From NCBI GenBank assembly GCA_021778575.1, contig JAJYCH010000013.1, positions 1-18,322 on the forward strand: a stretch of DNA of 18,322 nt, written 5' to 3'. Positions 1-7,912 of this stretch are shown here, one piece after another. Under the pieces are notes generated by a model. It was not told where the DNA came from, did no database searches, and saw nothing but the letters and a program-made list of their open reading frames with translations. Within the stretch, counting starts at the first letter, position 1. The number at the start of each line of letters is the position of its first letter. The translations under genes were made by a program, and so were the position numbers. This DNA is from Planctomycetota bacterium (GTDB lineage Bacteria; Planctomycetota; Planctomycetia; Isosphaerales; Isosphaeraceae).

Positions 1-549
1 GCCCAGTCCGGACTGGCCAGGGCCTGTCTGACGAAGGTCCGTTGCGATCGCCTGCGCAAGGGGCAGGCAGATCCCCGATCCCTCTTCAATCAGGCAATCG
101 ATCTGTTCGAGCGGCTCGCTCGCGACGATCCCGAATCATTCGACCACCGGAGAGATCTGGGCGTGGCGTACTTCGAGCAAGCGAGGTGGCTCCGCTCGGT
201 TCATCTGAGCACCGAGGCCGATCGAGCCGATGAGAAAGCCCTGAGTCTTCGTCTCGACCTGGTCAAGGACGAGCCGGAGGGCTATCGGAACTGGCTCGAA
301 CTGGCGGAAGTCCGATTGGCGCTGGCGGATTCGCTCACCACGTCGCCGCCTCGATCGGAGCGACTCAAGATCCTAGCGGCGAGCAATCGATTGCGCGTTT
401 TTCGGCTCGCGCCCGGCCTTGCCTCGAATCGCTGGGAACTTGGCTGGCTCGCCGCGAGGCCACTCGAACCGGCCCGCTGGCGACGGAACCGGTTCAAGTG
501 GACAGTCTGGCTGATTCGGAGCGTCGGATCAGTGGTTTCCGGCACCTGA
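1..549 (+). CDS. C-terminal part of a helical-repeat (TPR-like) protein, 5' truncated
   Basis: The frame is open from the first base and ends at a TGA at 547-549, giving 182 residues with the start outside the window. The visible part is rich in Leu, Ala, Arg and Glu. It contains phrases such as LFNQAIDLFERLARDDPES and LGVAYFEQARWLRSV, spaced like amphipathic TPR-type helices. Similar tails occur at the C-terminus of large planctomycete serine/threonine kinases, where repeats of the form 'ALxLxERLxxxxPxxxxYRxDLA' follow the kinase domain. That parentage is inference, because no kinase motif lies in the window. The last 50 residues lose the repeat pattern and become Arg/Trp-rich. The gene converges on the HTTM gene with only 11 bp between the two stops. 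It could equally be a stand-alone TPR protein. Confidence 0.7.
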   Translation, partial: AQSGLARACLTKVRCDRLRKGQADPRSLFNQAIDLFERLARDDPESFDHRRDLGVAYFEQARWLRSVHLSTEADRADEKALSLRLDLVKDEPEGYRNWLELAEVRLALADSLTTSPPRSERLKILAASNRLRVFRLAPGLASNRWELGWLAARPLEPARWRRNRFKWTVWLIRSVGSVVSGT

Positions 550-560
550 GCGATTCTTGA

Positions 561-1640
561 TCAGAGCGACAGTTCTTCGCTGGAACGGATCGAGGATGGG
601 AGGACGTCGATCCGGTGCGGACCGAGCAACCCACCCCCGGAATCGAGCCGGACGTGAATCGAAGCCGAACCGAACGCCGGGAACGACAGGCCGGTGGGGG
701 AGTCTGCGAGCGATTCTGCCGATTCCTCCCGAGCCGGGGCACGCCGGAACAGCCGTCGGACATCGATGGCCCGCATCAGAGCGTCGAACTCGGGCGGGGT
801 GAGGAACGCCAGGTAACCGATCCACATCAACTCGGCAAAGATCGGGATGTTGATCGTGATCGTGATCCCGACATGGAGCAACAGGCCCAACACGATCACG
901 GTCGGACGAGTCGCCCGGAACCAGAGAAAGAACGCCAGGGCGAATTCGACGGCCAGCGAGCCGTAAGTCATCACGTTGATCAGGACCGGATACTGGCTCA
1001 GAAAACCAAGGTTGAACCGGGTGACCTCGGTATTGTTGAGCACGTAATGGAGCGCTGATCCATTAACCCAGAGGTTCCCGCCGGTCTTGAGCACCGCGGC
1101 CATCGTGTAAATCAGGCTGATCTGGATCTGGATCAGCCGGAAGCTCCAGGGAATGATGATCGGTTCGGCCACCGTTCCCCGCTTCCGGTTCGCGAGCCAG
1201 GCGTCGACCGAATAGGCCGCGCCCGTCGGGCAAAGCATCAGGTTGAAGGCGTAGACGATCAACAGAACGTCGGCGCCGCTGGAGCTGACGAGGTTCCGGT
1301 TGTGGATCATGAGCATTCCCAGATAGAACAGGATGCTCATCAACCGGCTCCGCCAGCCGATCATCAGAAAAAACGCCGCCGCGGTGGTGAACGCGAAGAC
1401 CAGCCGGACCGTGAACGGGTCCTGATAGAATTGAAGCAGCGACGGTGAGAGCGACCCGGCGATCACCCAGGACTCGTCGCCGGGCAGTAACCCGGCTCCG
1501 GTGTACCAGTAATCAAGATCGACCGAGCAGAGCGCCAGGTTGTACAGCGCCACCATCCCGAAAAGGATCCGGATCAACCCGAGCGGCCGGGCCGAGATCG
1601 GGCGAAAGAAGAACTGATTCCAGGCTCGGACCGGGTTCAT
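561..1640 (-). CDS. HTTM-domain membrane protein (vitamin K-dependent gamma-carboxylase-like)
   Basis: A 359-aa polytopic membrane protein with hydrophobic segments at roughly residues 20-40, 75-95, 101-112, 122-137, 165-185, 220-240, 245-265 and 266-280. It matches the HTTM family, which is related to vitamin K-dependent gamma-carboxylase. HNRN is seen at 113-116, and a Lys at 185 lies in the context AAVLKTGGNLWVNGSALHY. This resembles the stretch of human GGCX that carries its catalytic Lys; that alignment is from memory. Bacterial HTTM proteins mostly have unknown substrates. The ATG overlaps the upstream partner's stop as ATGA (1637-1640), and GGAGGT lies 10 nt before it, so translational coupling is likely. 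The last 60 residues are polar and probably cytoplasmic. The family call is firm; the reaction is unknown. Confidence 0.88.
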   Translation of the reverse strand: MNPVRAWNQFFFRPISARPLGLIRILFGMVALYNLALCSVDLDYWYTGAGLLPGDESWVIAGSLSPSLLQFYQDPFTVRLVFAFTTAAAFFLMIGWRSRLMSILFYLGMLMIHNRNLVSSSGADVLLIVYAFNLMLCPTGAAYSVDAWLANRKRGTVAEPIIIPWSFRLIQIQISLIYTMAAVLKTGGNLWVNGSALHYVLNNTEVTRFNLGFLSQYPVLINVMTYGSLAVEFALAFFLWFRATRPTVIVLGLLLHVGITITINIPIFAELMWIGYLAFLTPPEFDALMRAIDVRRLFRRAPAREESAESLADSPTGLSFPAFGSASIHVRLDSGGGLLGPHRIDVLPSSIRSSEELSL

Positions 1641-2182
1641 GACGGTGTGACCTCCGCCATCGAGGGGAACCGATATTGCTGGAGCGACCGAGGGATCGGC
1701 GGGAGCATCGGGTCCCGCGCCGGCTCGCCGAGCGGCGGCGTCTCGATGATCTGGTAGATAAGATCGGCCTCGACGGGAAACGCATCGGCCGGGATCTTGA
1801 GCTGTCGGATCGCATGACGCACGGCGAACTCACGGTAGCTCTTCTTGTGAGCTTCGCCGCAACTGCTGGTGAACTTCGAGTAACGAACCTTGGGGAACGC
1901 CTCCCAGACGCCGAAATCGGTCATCTTCGGGAATGTGTAAGTGCGCTGAATTCCGTTCTTGTCGACGGTCAAGACCTCCAGCGTCATGGCGTGCATGACC
2001 GGGTTGGGGGCAAACATTCCCCAGGCCTGATCGAGCCCGAGCGGCAGGAGGTAATAGACCGCAACGGTAAAGAACCGCTCGCGGAGGAACGAGGCCGGCA
2101 GATTGATGATGCCCACCAGGAACAGGTGGACGATCAGAAACGCCGAGATGGCCAGTTTTTTGGCAGTCCATCGCCAGTTCAA
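1637..2182 (-). CDS. HTTM-associated small membrane protein (WxMFAPNP motif)
   Basis: About 181 aa, with one strong N-terminal transmembrane helix (about residues 9-30, LAISAFLIVHLFLVGIINLP). A second hydrophobic stretch follows, then the motif WGMFAPNP, then a soluble domain with a DKNG turn. The W-x-MFAP motif is typical of proteins encoded next to HTTM genes. It has no known enzymatic function, and a partner or substrate-presenting role is inference. The longest frame opens with GTG at 2188, but a perfect AGGAGG (2188-2193) overlaps that codon, so it cannot serve it. The TTG at 2182, five bases after AGGAGG, is the better start. The stop overlaps the HTTM start by 4 bp, so the two form a coupled pair. 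It lies 209 bp downstream of the thioredoxin lipoprotein gene, with a probable terminator between. Confidence 0.85.
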   Translation of the reverse strand: MNWRWTAKKLAISAFLIVHLFLVGIINLPASFLRERFFTVAVYYLLPLGLDQAWGMFAPNPVMHAMTLEVLTVDKNGIQRTYTFPKMTDFGVWEAFPKVRYSKFTSSCGEAHKKSYREFAVRHAIRQLKIPADAFPVEADLIYQIIETPPLGEPARDPMLPPIPRSLQQYRFPSMAEVTPS

Positions 2183-2328
2183 AGGCACCTCCTTATGCCT
2201 CCAGAGGGATCGAATTCGCGAGACCTTGACGGTCGACCCGCCCAGGATCGCCGCGAACTTTAGGAAATCTCGATCCGTTCGTCAATCCGAGATCCGACAG
2301 GAAGTCGGCAAATCGTAGATGTGTGGAA

Positions 2329-2357
2329 ACGACCGGAGCCGAATCGGTCCCGGTCGT
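2329..2357 (-). terminator. Probable intrinsic terminator after the thioredoxin lipoprotein gene
   Basis: Inverted repeat ACGACCGG (2329-2336) and CCGGTCGT (2350-2357) with a 13-nt loop that can pair internally (CCG/CGG). Read on the minus strand, the second arm is followed by TTTCC. It lies 35 bp beyond the stop of the thioredoxin-like gene and would separate it from the HTTM pair. The short T-tract keeps confidence moderate. Confidence 0.45.
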
Positions 2358-2391
2358 CGTTTTGTCGATTGGATTTCCCCGCGGGTTGCCG

Positions 2392-3468
2392 TCAAGGGGC
2401 CTTGGCTGTCTCGCCCAGCAGCGTGATGATCGCGGCTTCGAGCTTGGCCTTCGATTCCCCACCGACCAGGGTCAGACGAACCTTGCCGGTCGGGTCGACG
2501 AAGACCGTGGTCGGATAGGCCCGGAAGTCGGGGATCTTGCTCTGGACGGTATCGTCGTTGATCAGGCACTTGTATTCGATCTGGTAGGTCTTGATGAACT
2601 CGCCGATCCGTTTCTTGACCTCTTGCTCCGACCCTTCCTCGTTACAGTTGATCCCGACGATTTCGAGACCTTTGTCCTTGTATTTCTTCGCCAGGGCGAC
2701 GAACGCCGGGATCTCGCGACGGCAAGGCGGGCACCAGGTTCCCCAGAGATCCACGATCGTCAGCTTGCCGCGATAGTCCGTCAGCATCACGGGCTTATCG
2801 TCCAGGTCGCGCAGGCTGAAGCTGAACGGGTACGGTCGGGCGGCGGCCAGTTCGGTGGTGATCTCCTTCAGGGCGGCGGCCAGTTTCGGGGCGTAGAGCG
2901 AGTCGACGAAGGCCGGAAACTCGGGTAGGGTCGTGAGCGACTTGAGGTCCTCGATCGAGTCGATTGACTCGAAATCCTCGTTTCCCGAGGTCATCAACTT
3001 CTTCACGATCACGAACGACTCGGCTGATTTCCCTTCCAGGGCCAGAGCCCGGGCCTCGCCAAACGCGATCCGGGACTCGAAACCTTTTTCCGCCGTGTTC
3101 AGCTCCTTGTTCGTCCGCTTGATCACGTCGAACGCGGCGATTCCCTTGTGAAACAGGGCGATCCGCTTGGCCTGGTCGGAAGTCACCTCGCCCTGAACTA
3201 CCGAGATCACGCTGAGCAGAAAATTCGCCTCGCGATCCTCGGGAGTCGATTTCAGAGCGGTTTCGAGGATCGAGATCGCCTTGTCAGGATCATCCTTGGC
3301 GACCTCAAGCGCTTTCTTGACCTGATCTTTCGTCGTGGGCGGCGGACCAGATTTGACCGGGTCACTCGAAACGGTCGGCGGGGTGATCGACGGCGGGGTC
3401 TCAAACGAACATCCCACCAGGAAAACCAGGGTCGAGAGGACTGTCGTCCCCAGCAGTCGGCCGATCAT
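2392..3468 (-). CDS. Lipoprotein with helical repeats and a C-terminal TlpA-like thioredoxin domain
   Basis: 358 aa. A lipoprotein signal peptide (MIGRLLG..., hydrophobic core, lipobox LVGC with Cys20) is followed by a Pro/Thr/Ser linker to about residue 45. Next comes a helical region (about 48-205) with a TPR-like phrase (DDPDKAISILETALKSTPED). A TlpA/ResA-like thioredoxin domain occupies about 212-352. That domain has WCPPC at 245-249 and the expected cis-Pro in YPTTVFVDPTG near 319. The protein is probably membrane-anchored outside the cytoplasm and reduces or shuffles disulfides of exported proteins or apocytochromes; its partner is unknown. The frame can be opened by a TTG at 3498, but the ATG at 3466-3468 has GGAG 7 nt upstream and gives the clean signal peptide, so I use it. 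It is transcribed divergently from dxr. Confidence 0.9.
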   Translation of the reverse strand: MIGRLLGTTVLSTLVFLVGCSFETPPSITPPTVSSDPVKSGPPPTTKDQVKKALEVAKDDPDKAISILETALKSTPEDREANFLLSVISVVQGEVTSDQAKRIALFHKGIAAFDVIKRTNKELNTAEKGFESRIAFGEARALALEGKSAESFVIVKKLMTSGNEDFESIDSIEDLKSLTTLPEFPAFVDSLYAPKLAAALKEITTELAAARPYPFSFSLRDLDDKPVMLTDYRGKLTIVDLWGTWCPPCRREIPAFVALAKKYKDKGLEIVGINCNEEGSEQEVKKRIGEFIKTYQIEYKCLINDDTVQSKIPDFRAYPTTVFVDPTGKVRLTLVGGESKAKLEAAIITLLGETAKAP

Positions 3469-3684
3469 TGAGAGGCTCCGAGGAGAGAATAAAAGCAAGA
3501 TCGGGCTCGCCCGACCAGCGACCGGTCAATCCACCGTTACCGCCGGGCGAAGGAAGATCCTTACTAATGGAACCGATCGACCCGACGGATTCAAACCCAA
3601 ACCCTGGATGGGTCCGGAAATCGCTTCGGAAGGGCAATCCAGAAAATTTGGGCAGACCTCAAACGCCGGGGGCTCCAGGGCGGC

Positions 3685-3713
3685 TTGCCGCATCGTGAAG
3701 GATCGTTTAGAGT
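3685..3713 (+). promoter_or_regulatory. Candidate sigma70-type promoter for dxr-rseP
   Basis: TTGCCG (3685-3690) and TAGAGT (3708-3713) are separated by exactly 17 bp, about 50 bp before the dxr ATG, in the 294-bp divergent region 3469-3762. The rest of that region contains no gene I can support. The assignment rests on consensus resemblance only, and planctomycete promoters are poorly characterised. Confidence 0.4.
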
Positions 3714-3762
3714 AACATCTTGTCGCGAGGTGACGGTCGGGAGCTTGGAGACGGACCAACGG

Positions 3763-4929
3763 ATGCCGCCGGCCGACCAACAGAACGTGGTGATCCTGGG
3801 CTCGACCGGCTCGGTGGGGCGGAGTGCCCTGAGCGTGGTCGAACATGATGGCGGGGCTCGACTTCGGGCCTACGGCCTGAGCGCACATTCGAAGTGGTCC
3901 CGGCTCGTCGATCAAGCCCGGGCCTTTCAGCCGCGATTCGTGACCGTGACCGATCCGGCCAGCCTGGCCGAGATCGACGGTGAGCTTCGAGGGACCGGCG
4001 TCGAGGTCCTTGCCGGACGCGACGGAGTGGCCCGGATGGTCTCCGACCCGGCAACCGACCGCGTCCTGACGGCGATCGTCGGCGCCGCCGGTCTCGAAGG
4101 AACCTGGGCCGCTCTCGAAGCCGGCAAGACGGTCGCGCTGGCCAATAAAGAGACACTCGTCGTCGCCGGACCACTGGTGATGGATCTGGCCCGACGCCGG
4201 AACGCGACAATCTTGCCGGTCGATAGCGAGCACTCGGCCATCTTTCAGGCTCTGGCCGCCGGTCGGCCGAAGGAAGTCCGCCGGGTGATCTTGACCTCGT
4301 CGGGCGGCCCGTTTCGGGGCAAGACGGCCCGCGAACTCGCCCAGGTCACGCCCGAGGAAGCGCTCCGGCATCCGACCTGGAAGATGGGTCCGAAGATCTC
4401 GATCGACTCGGCGACCATGATGAACAAGGCGCTCGAAGTGATCGAGGCCCGCTGGTTGTTCGGCCTCGAACCCGATCAGATCGAGGTCGTCGTTCATCCC
4501 GAGAGTATCGTTCACTCGATGGTCGAATTCGTCGATGGGAGCGTCGTCGCTCAGCTCTCTCCGCCCGACATGCGGTTACCGATCCAACTGGCGTTCACCT
4601 ACCCCGACCGGGTGGCCGGACCTTGCCCCCTGCTCGACCTGACCCGGGCGATGGCCTTGCATTTCGAACCGCCCGATCGCGAGACGTTCCAGGCTCTCGA
4701 TCTCGGCTTCGAGGTGATGAAACGGGCCGGGACCGCCGGTGCCGCGCTGAACGCCGCCAACGAGGCGGCGGTGGCCCGGTTTCTCACCGGTGAGATCGGT
4801 TTCCTTGATATTTCCCGAGCATGCCGCTCGATCCTCGACCATCATCCGTTTGATCCCCGACCCAGTCTCGACGCCCTCTGGCGCGTCGATGCCTGGGCTC
4901 GGCAGGAGGTAGCCCGTTGGAAAATCTGA
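3763..4929 (+). CDS. dxr: 1-deoxy-D-xylulose-5-phosphate reductoisomerase
   Basis: 388 aa, close to the usual length of about 400. Dxr converts DXP to 2-C-methyl-D-erythritol 4-phosphate with NADPH and a divalent metal, the committed step of the MEP isoprenoid pathway in the cytoplasm. Visible signatures are the NADPH-binding GSTGSVG (13-19), ANKET (127-131), and VDSEH (153-157) with metal-binding Asp154 and Glu156. SGGPFR (180-185), the active-site loop MGPKISIDSATMMNK (208-222), Glu225 (third metal ligand by analogy with E. coli) and HPESIVHSMVEF also match the family. A TTG at 3685 and a GTG at 3730 open the same frame further upstream. The ATG at 3763 fits the family N-terminus best, and GGAG lies 12 nt before it. 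The gene overlaps rseP by 13 bp; this neighbourhood is widespread in bacteria. Confidence 0.97.
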   Translation: MPPADQQNVVILGSTGSVGRSALSVVEHDGGARLRAYGLSAHSKWSRLVDQARAFQPRFVTVTDPASLAEIDGELRGTGVEVLAGRDGVARMVSDPATDRVLTAIVGAAGLEGTWAALEAGKTVALANKETLVVAGPLVMDLARRRNATILPVDSEHSAIFQALAAGRPKEVRRVILTSSGGPFRGKTARELAQVTPEEALRHPTWKMGPKISIDSATMMNKALEVIEARWLFGLEPDQIEVVVHPESIVHSMVEFVDGSVVAQLSPPDMRLPIQLAFTYPDRVAGPCPLLDLTRAMALHFEPPDRETFQALDLGFEVMKRAGTAGAALNAANEAAVARFLTGEIGFLDISRACRSILDHHPFDPRPSLDALWRVDAWARQEVARWKI

Positions 4930-6998
4930 CGTTCATCTGGAACATCATCAAGACGGCCTTCGGGATCGGTTTCGTGGTCTTCGTCCACGAACTTGGCCAC
5001 TTCCTGCTCGCAAAGTGGAACGGAGTCAAGGTGGAACGCTTCTCGATCGGGTTCGGCCGGACCTTGATCTCGTATCGGAAAGGCGTCGGAATCCGGGTTG
5101 GAACCGGTTCCCGTCCACCGGGACCAGGCGATCCGCCCACCTATGGCGAGACCGAATACGTCCTGGCCGTCCTCCCCTTGGGCGGCTACGTCAAGATGCT
5201 CGGCCAGAATCTCGAAGATCAGACCGAATCGACCGACCAGACCGACGACCCCCGGTCGTTCAACCGCAAGTCGGTTTTCGCCCGGATGCAAATCATCACG
5301 GCGGGCGTGATCATGAACTTCTTCCTGGCCGTTTTCTGCTTCGCATTCGTCTACACCCAGGGTTGGAAGGATATCGCGGCCCATGTGGGAACCGTCGTTC
5401 CGGGAGCCTCGGCCTACAAGGCTGGGCTCCGGCCGGGCGACGAGATCGTCGCGATCGACGGTCGGCGCGATGTCGGCTTCTCCACGTTGAAGCAAAAGGT
5501 CAGCGCGAGCGGAGCCGGCCAAAAAATCCGCTTCACCATCAAACGACCCGGAGTCGATGCCGAACAAACGCTCGCCATCGAACCCCTCCGCGACCCGAAC
5601 GACCCCATGCCGACGATCGGGATCATCTATTCGGCCAGCCTCGAACTCTTTCCCAAGCCCCCCTTCGAAGCGCAGCCGGGCCAGGTGGTCGATGCCTCGA
5701 AAATTCTCCCCGGGTTCGACCTGAAAGATCAGATCAAGGTCGTCGCCATCGGTCCTGAAGGCGGTTCGCTCGAACCCGTCAAGGATTACGATGAATACCT
5801 CCGGAAATCCGCGCTCCTCAAGTCCGTGCCGATGGTCGTTGAGGTCGAACGAACGAAAAAGATCCAGGCCGCTGACGGGAAGGAAACCGAGGAAAAATCG
5901 ACCGCAAAGGCGGTGATTCCAACCCACAACTTCCTCGAATTCGGCTTCCGCTTGACCCCCGGCCCGATCGCCGCGATCCGCGACGACTCACCGGCCCAGC
6001 GTGCCGGCCTGCTCGAAGGTGACCGGATCGTCGCCGTCAACGGGCGGACGGAATACGATCCGATGACCTTGCCCGACGAGGTTCAGGCCTTGACGGGCAA
6101 GCCGATGGTTCTGACGATCGCGCGACCGGTCGCCGGCAAAGATCCGCAGACCCTGGAAATCACGCTGACACCCGACGCGTCGACTCCCTGGGTTGAACTC
6201 GTCGACGAGCGTGGTCGGCAAGCCCCGCTCGATATTCCCGGTCTGGGCCTGGCGCTGGTGATCGAGCCGAAAATCGCGGCGATCGTCGAGGGTTCTCCCG
6301 CCGCTCGGGCGGGTCTCAAGCCGGGACAGGTGCTCAAGTCGATCATACTCGCCGCCAAGCCGGGACCTGAGACCAGCTCGGACCCAAAACCGGTCACGAT
6401 CGAACTCGACCGTAAAACGTCGGGCTGGCCATTGACCTTCAACCTGATCCAGCAAGTCCCCATGAAGTCGGTCAAGCTCACGCTGGTCGATTCGACGACT
6501 CCGATCGCCGTCATGCCGGAAGTGGATCTGAAGCGGTTTCACCCCGTCCGGGGCCTGCGGTTCAGGGGACAGATCAAAGATTATCCGCCCCAGGAACTGG
6601 TCGAGGCGCTCCGTCGTGGATTCGACGAGACGGTGGAAGCGGCCACCAATATCGTGTTCATCTTCCGGAATATCGGTCAGGGTCGCGTCGGTCGCAACGC
6701 TTTCAGTGGGATCTTACCGATCGCCCAGACAGCGTATGCGGCGTCGAGCGAGGGGTGGGTGACGTTGATCCACTTTCTCGGGTTCTTGAGCGTGAACCTG
6801 GCCGTGCTCAACTTCCTGCCGATCCCGCCGCTCGACGGCGGCCAGTTCCTGTTCCTTACCGCCGAGAAGATTCGCGGCAAGCCGTTGCCCGAGTCGTGTT
6901 TAAACACGTTGATGCTGGCCGGAGTGATCTTCGTGATCGGTCTGATCATCTTCATCAACGGCAACGATATCTTCCGGCTGATTTCGAGCTACTTCTGA
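4917..6998 (+). CDS. rseP: RseP-family site-2 intramembrane metalloprotease with multiple PDZ-like domains
   Basis: 693 aa, well above the roughly 450 of E. coli RseP. The zinc motif HELGH (24-28) lies in the first membrane helix. The second signature, LNFLPIPPLDGGQ with Asp640, lies in a C-terminal helix, and the last helix is about 664-682. Between them are PDZ modules: clear ones at about 156-220 (KAGLRPGDEIVAIDG), 348-418 (RAGLLEGDRIVAVNG) and 450-525 (RAGLKPGQVLKSI), and a degenerate one at about 255-330. The family cleaves transmembrane segments, classically anti-sigma factors, and PDZ domains gate substrate entry. No anti-sigma gene is visible nearby, so the substrate is unknown. The start is a TTG with a perfect AGGAGGT (4904-4910) 6 nt upstream, inside the end of dxr, which argues for a translationally coupled operon. 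Confidence 0.95.
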   Translation: MENLTFIWNIIKTAFGIGFVVFVHELGHFLLAKWNGVKVERFSIGFGRTLISYRKGVGIRVGTGSRPPGPGDPPTYGETEYVLAVLPLGGYVKMLGQNLEDQTESTDQTDDPRSFNRKSVFARMQIITAGVIMNFFLAVFCFAFVYTQGWKDIAAHVGTVVPGASAYKAGLRPGDEIVAIDGRRDVGFSTLKQKVSASGAGQKIRFTIKRPGVDAEQTLAIEPLRDPNDPMPTIGIIYSASLELFPKPPFEAQPGQVVDASKILPGFDLKDQIKVVAIGPEGGSLEPVKDYDEYLRKSALLKSVPMVVEVERTKKIQAADGKETEEKSTAKAVIPTHNFLEFGFRLTPGPIAAIRDDSPAQRAGLLEGDRIVAVNGRTEYDPMTLPDEVQALTGKPMVLTIARPVAGKDPQTLEITLTPDASTPWVELVDERGRQAPLDIPGLGLALVIEPKIAAIVEGSPAARAGLKPGQVLKSIILAAKPGPETSSDPKPVTIELDRKTSGWPLTFNLIQQVPMKSVKLTLVDSTTPIAVMPEVDLKRFHPVRGLRFRGQIKDYPPQELVEALRRGFDETVEAATNIVFIFRNIGQGRVGRNAFSGILPIAQTAYAASSEGWVTLIHFLGFLSVNLAVLNFLPIPPLDGGQFLFLTAEKIRGKPLPESCLNTLMLAGVIFVIGLIIFINGNDIFRLISSYF

Positions 6999-7034
6999 GT
7001 CGGACCGCCGGGATTTCCCACCGTCGCCAAACAA

Positions 7035-7079
7035 CCGAGCCCCGGACCTCGTCGGATCGCGAGGGCTGGGGCTCGGTTT
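7035..7079 (+). terminator. Intrinsic terminator after rseP
   Basis: Perfect 9-bp inverted repeat CCGAGCCCC (7035-7043) and GGGGCTCGG (7068-7076), with a nested CCTCG/CGAGG stem (7047-7051, 7060-7064) and TTT after the second arm. It begins 36 bp beyond the rseP stop. It lies between convergent genes and could also slow transcription from the response-regulator gene on the other strand. Confidence 0.7.
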
Positions 7080-7125
7080 CGTCTCGGATCGATGGATGCG
7101 AAAGAATAAGTGCGAGGAGCCTCGT

Positions 7126-7497
7126 TCAATTGACCAGCACTCTCAGACGATCGAGCAGACAGGTCAAGTCAATCGGTTTGGTGATAACGTCCACTGCTCC
7201 GGCTTTACGCGCGTTTTGTTCGGCCTGTTCGGTGGAGTCGGCCGTGATGGCGACAACCGGGATCGATGCCGTGGTGGGATTTGAGCGCAGTCGGGTAATC
7301 AATTCCACCCCACTCATCACGGGCATCATCAAGTCGGTCAGCACCAGGTCGGGCTGAAATCCCGACAACTGGTCTAGTGCCTCTCGACCGTCGTTGACTT
7401 CTTTGACTTCAAACCCTTCAAGACGAAGCAAGCGAGCAAATGCATACCGCAAGAAGGGTGCGTCCTCGACCAGTAATACGCGAAGCGTCCGGTCCAT
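7126..7497 (-). CDS. Single-domain CheY-like response regulator receiver
   Basis: 123 aa forming one complete receiver domain and nothing else. The acidic pocket is Glu11-Asp12 (LLVEDAP), the phospho-acceptor is Asp55 in LVLTDLMMP, the switch Thr is Thr85 (VAITAD) and the conserved Lys is Lys107 in TKPID. With no DNA-binding or enzymatic output domain, it probably acts by protein-protein contact or as a phosphorelay intermediate. No histidine kinase is present in the window. The ATG at 7497 fits the domain boundary but has a poor ribosome site. An ATG at 7587 in the same frame has GAGG 7 nt upstream and would add 30 residues of unremarkable sequence. The start is therefore open; the family call is not. 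It is convergent with rseP and divergent from the M24-like gene. Confidence 0.88.
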   Translation of the reverse strand: MDRTLRVLLVEDAPFLRYAFARLLRLEGFEVKEVNDGREALDQLSGFQPDLVLTDLMMPVMSGVELITRLRSNPTTASIPVVAITADSTEQAEQNARKAGAVDVITKPIDLTCLLDRLRVLVN

Positions 7498-7912
7498 GAT
7501 ATTACACGCGGGGGAGAGATTCGAACTCGGTTCGACATCGCGCTTCCAGGTCGTGCCCGGCGACGAAGACCTTGAGAGAGAAATCATCTGCGAGCCTCAC
7601 ACTGGGTTTCACGAACATCGACAAAACTACTTAGCAAACCACGTACCCAATCGGGCGCATTGACCGTCTATTTTTTCCTGCGGAACCGTCACTTGCGAAC
7701 GACCCGGGGATGTCGAACGATCAATGGTCGTCGAGTAGAAATCGAGAAAGATTAGAGATCGGTGAGAACTTCTTGCATTTTTCCCGGCGGAATGAAACCA
7801 TGAATAGGTTCCCGGCCCGATTCCTGGCCGATGAACTCTGACGACATCCATGCTGATCGTATTTCTGCCGCCAGCCACGGGTCTTTCCGGATGGCCCGAC
7901 GGAGGAACTCTG
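7498..7912. other. Divergent intergenic region between the receiver and the M24-like gene
   Basis: 415 bp, or 325 bp if the receiver starts at 7587. It contains a T6 run near 7671-7676. Plus-strand frames such as the one opening at 7850 have no good ribosome site. I found no convincing -35/-10 pair with 16-18 bp spacing on either strand, no strong inverted repeat and no supported small gene. The region must nonetheless carry at least two divergent promoters. Confidence 0.4.

Noticed and set aside
3526..4515. Minus-strand 329-aa frame opposite dxr
   Set aside because: All its length beyond the intergenic part mirrors the dxr coding frame, and the composition (His/Arg/Gly/Asp-rich) is typical of antisense shadow frames.
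4842..5927. Minus-strand 361-aa frame opposite rseP
   Set aside because: It is a shadow of rseP in GC-rich DNA: rich in Asp, Arg and Gly, with no motif, while the plus strand carries an unmistakable protease.
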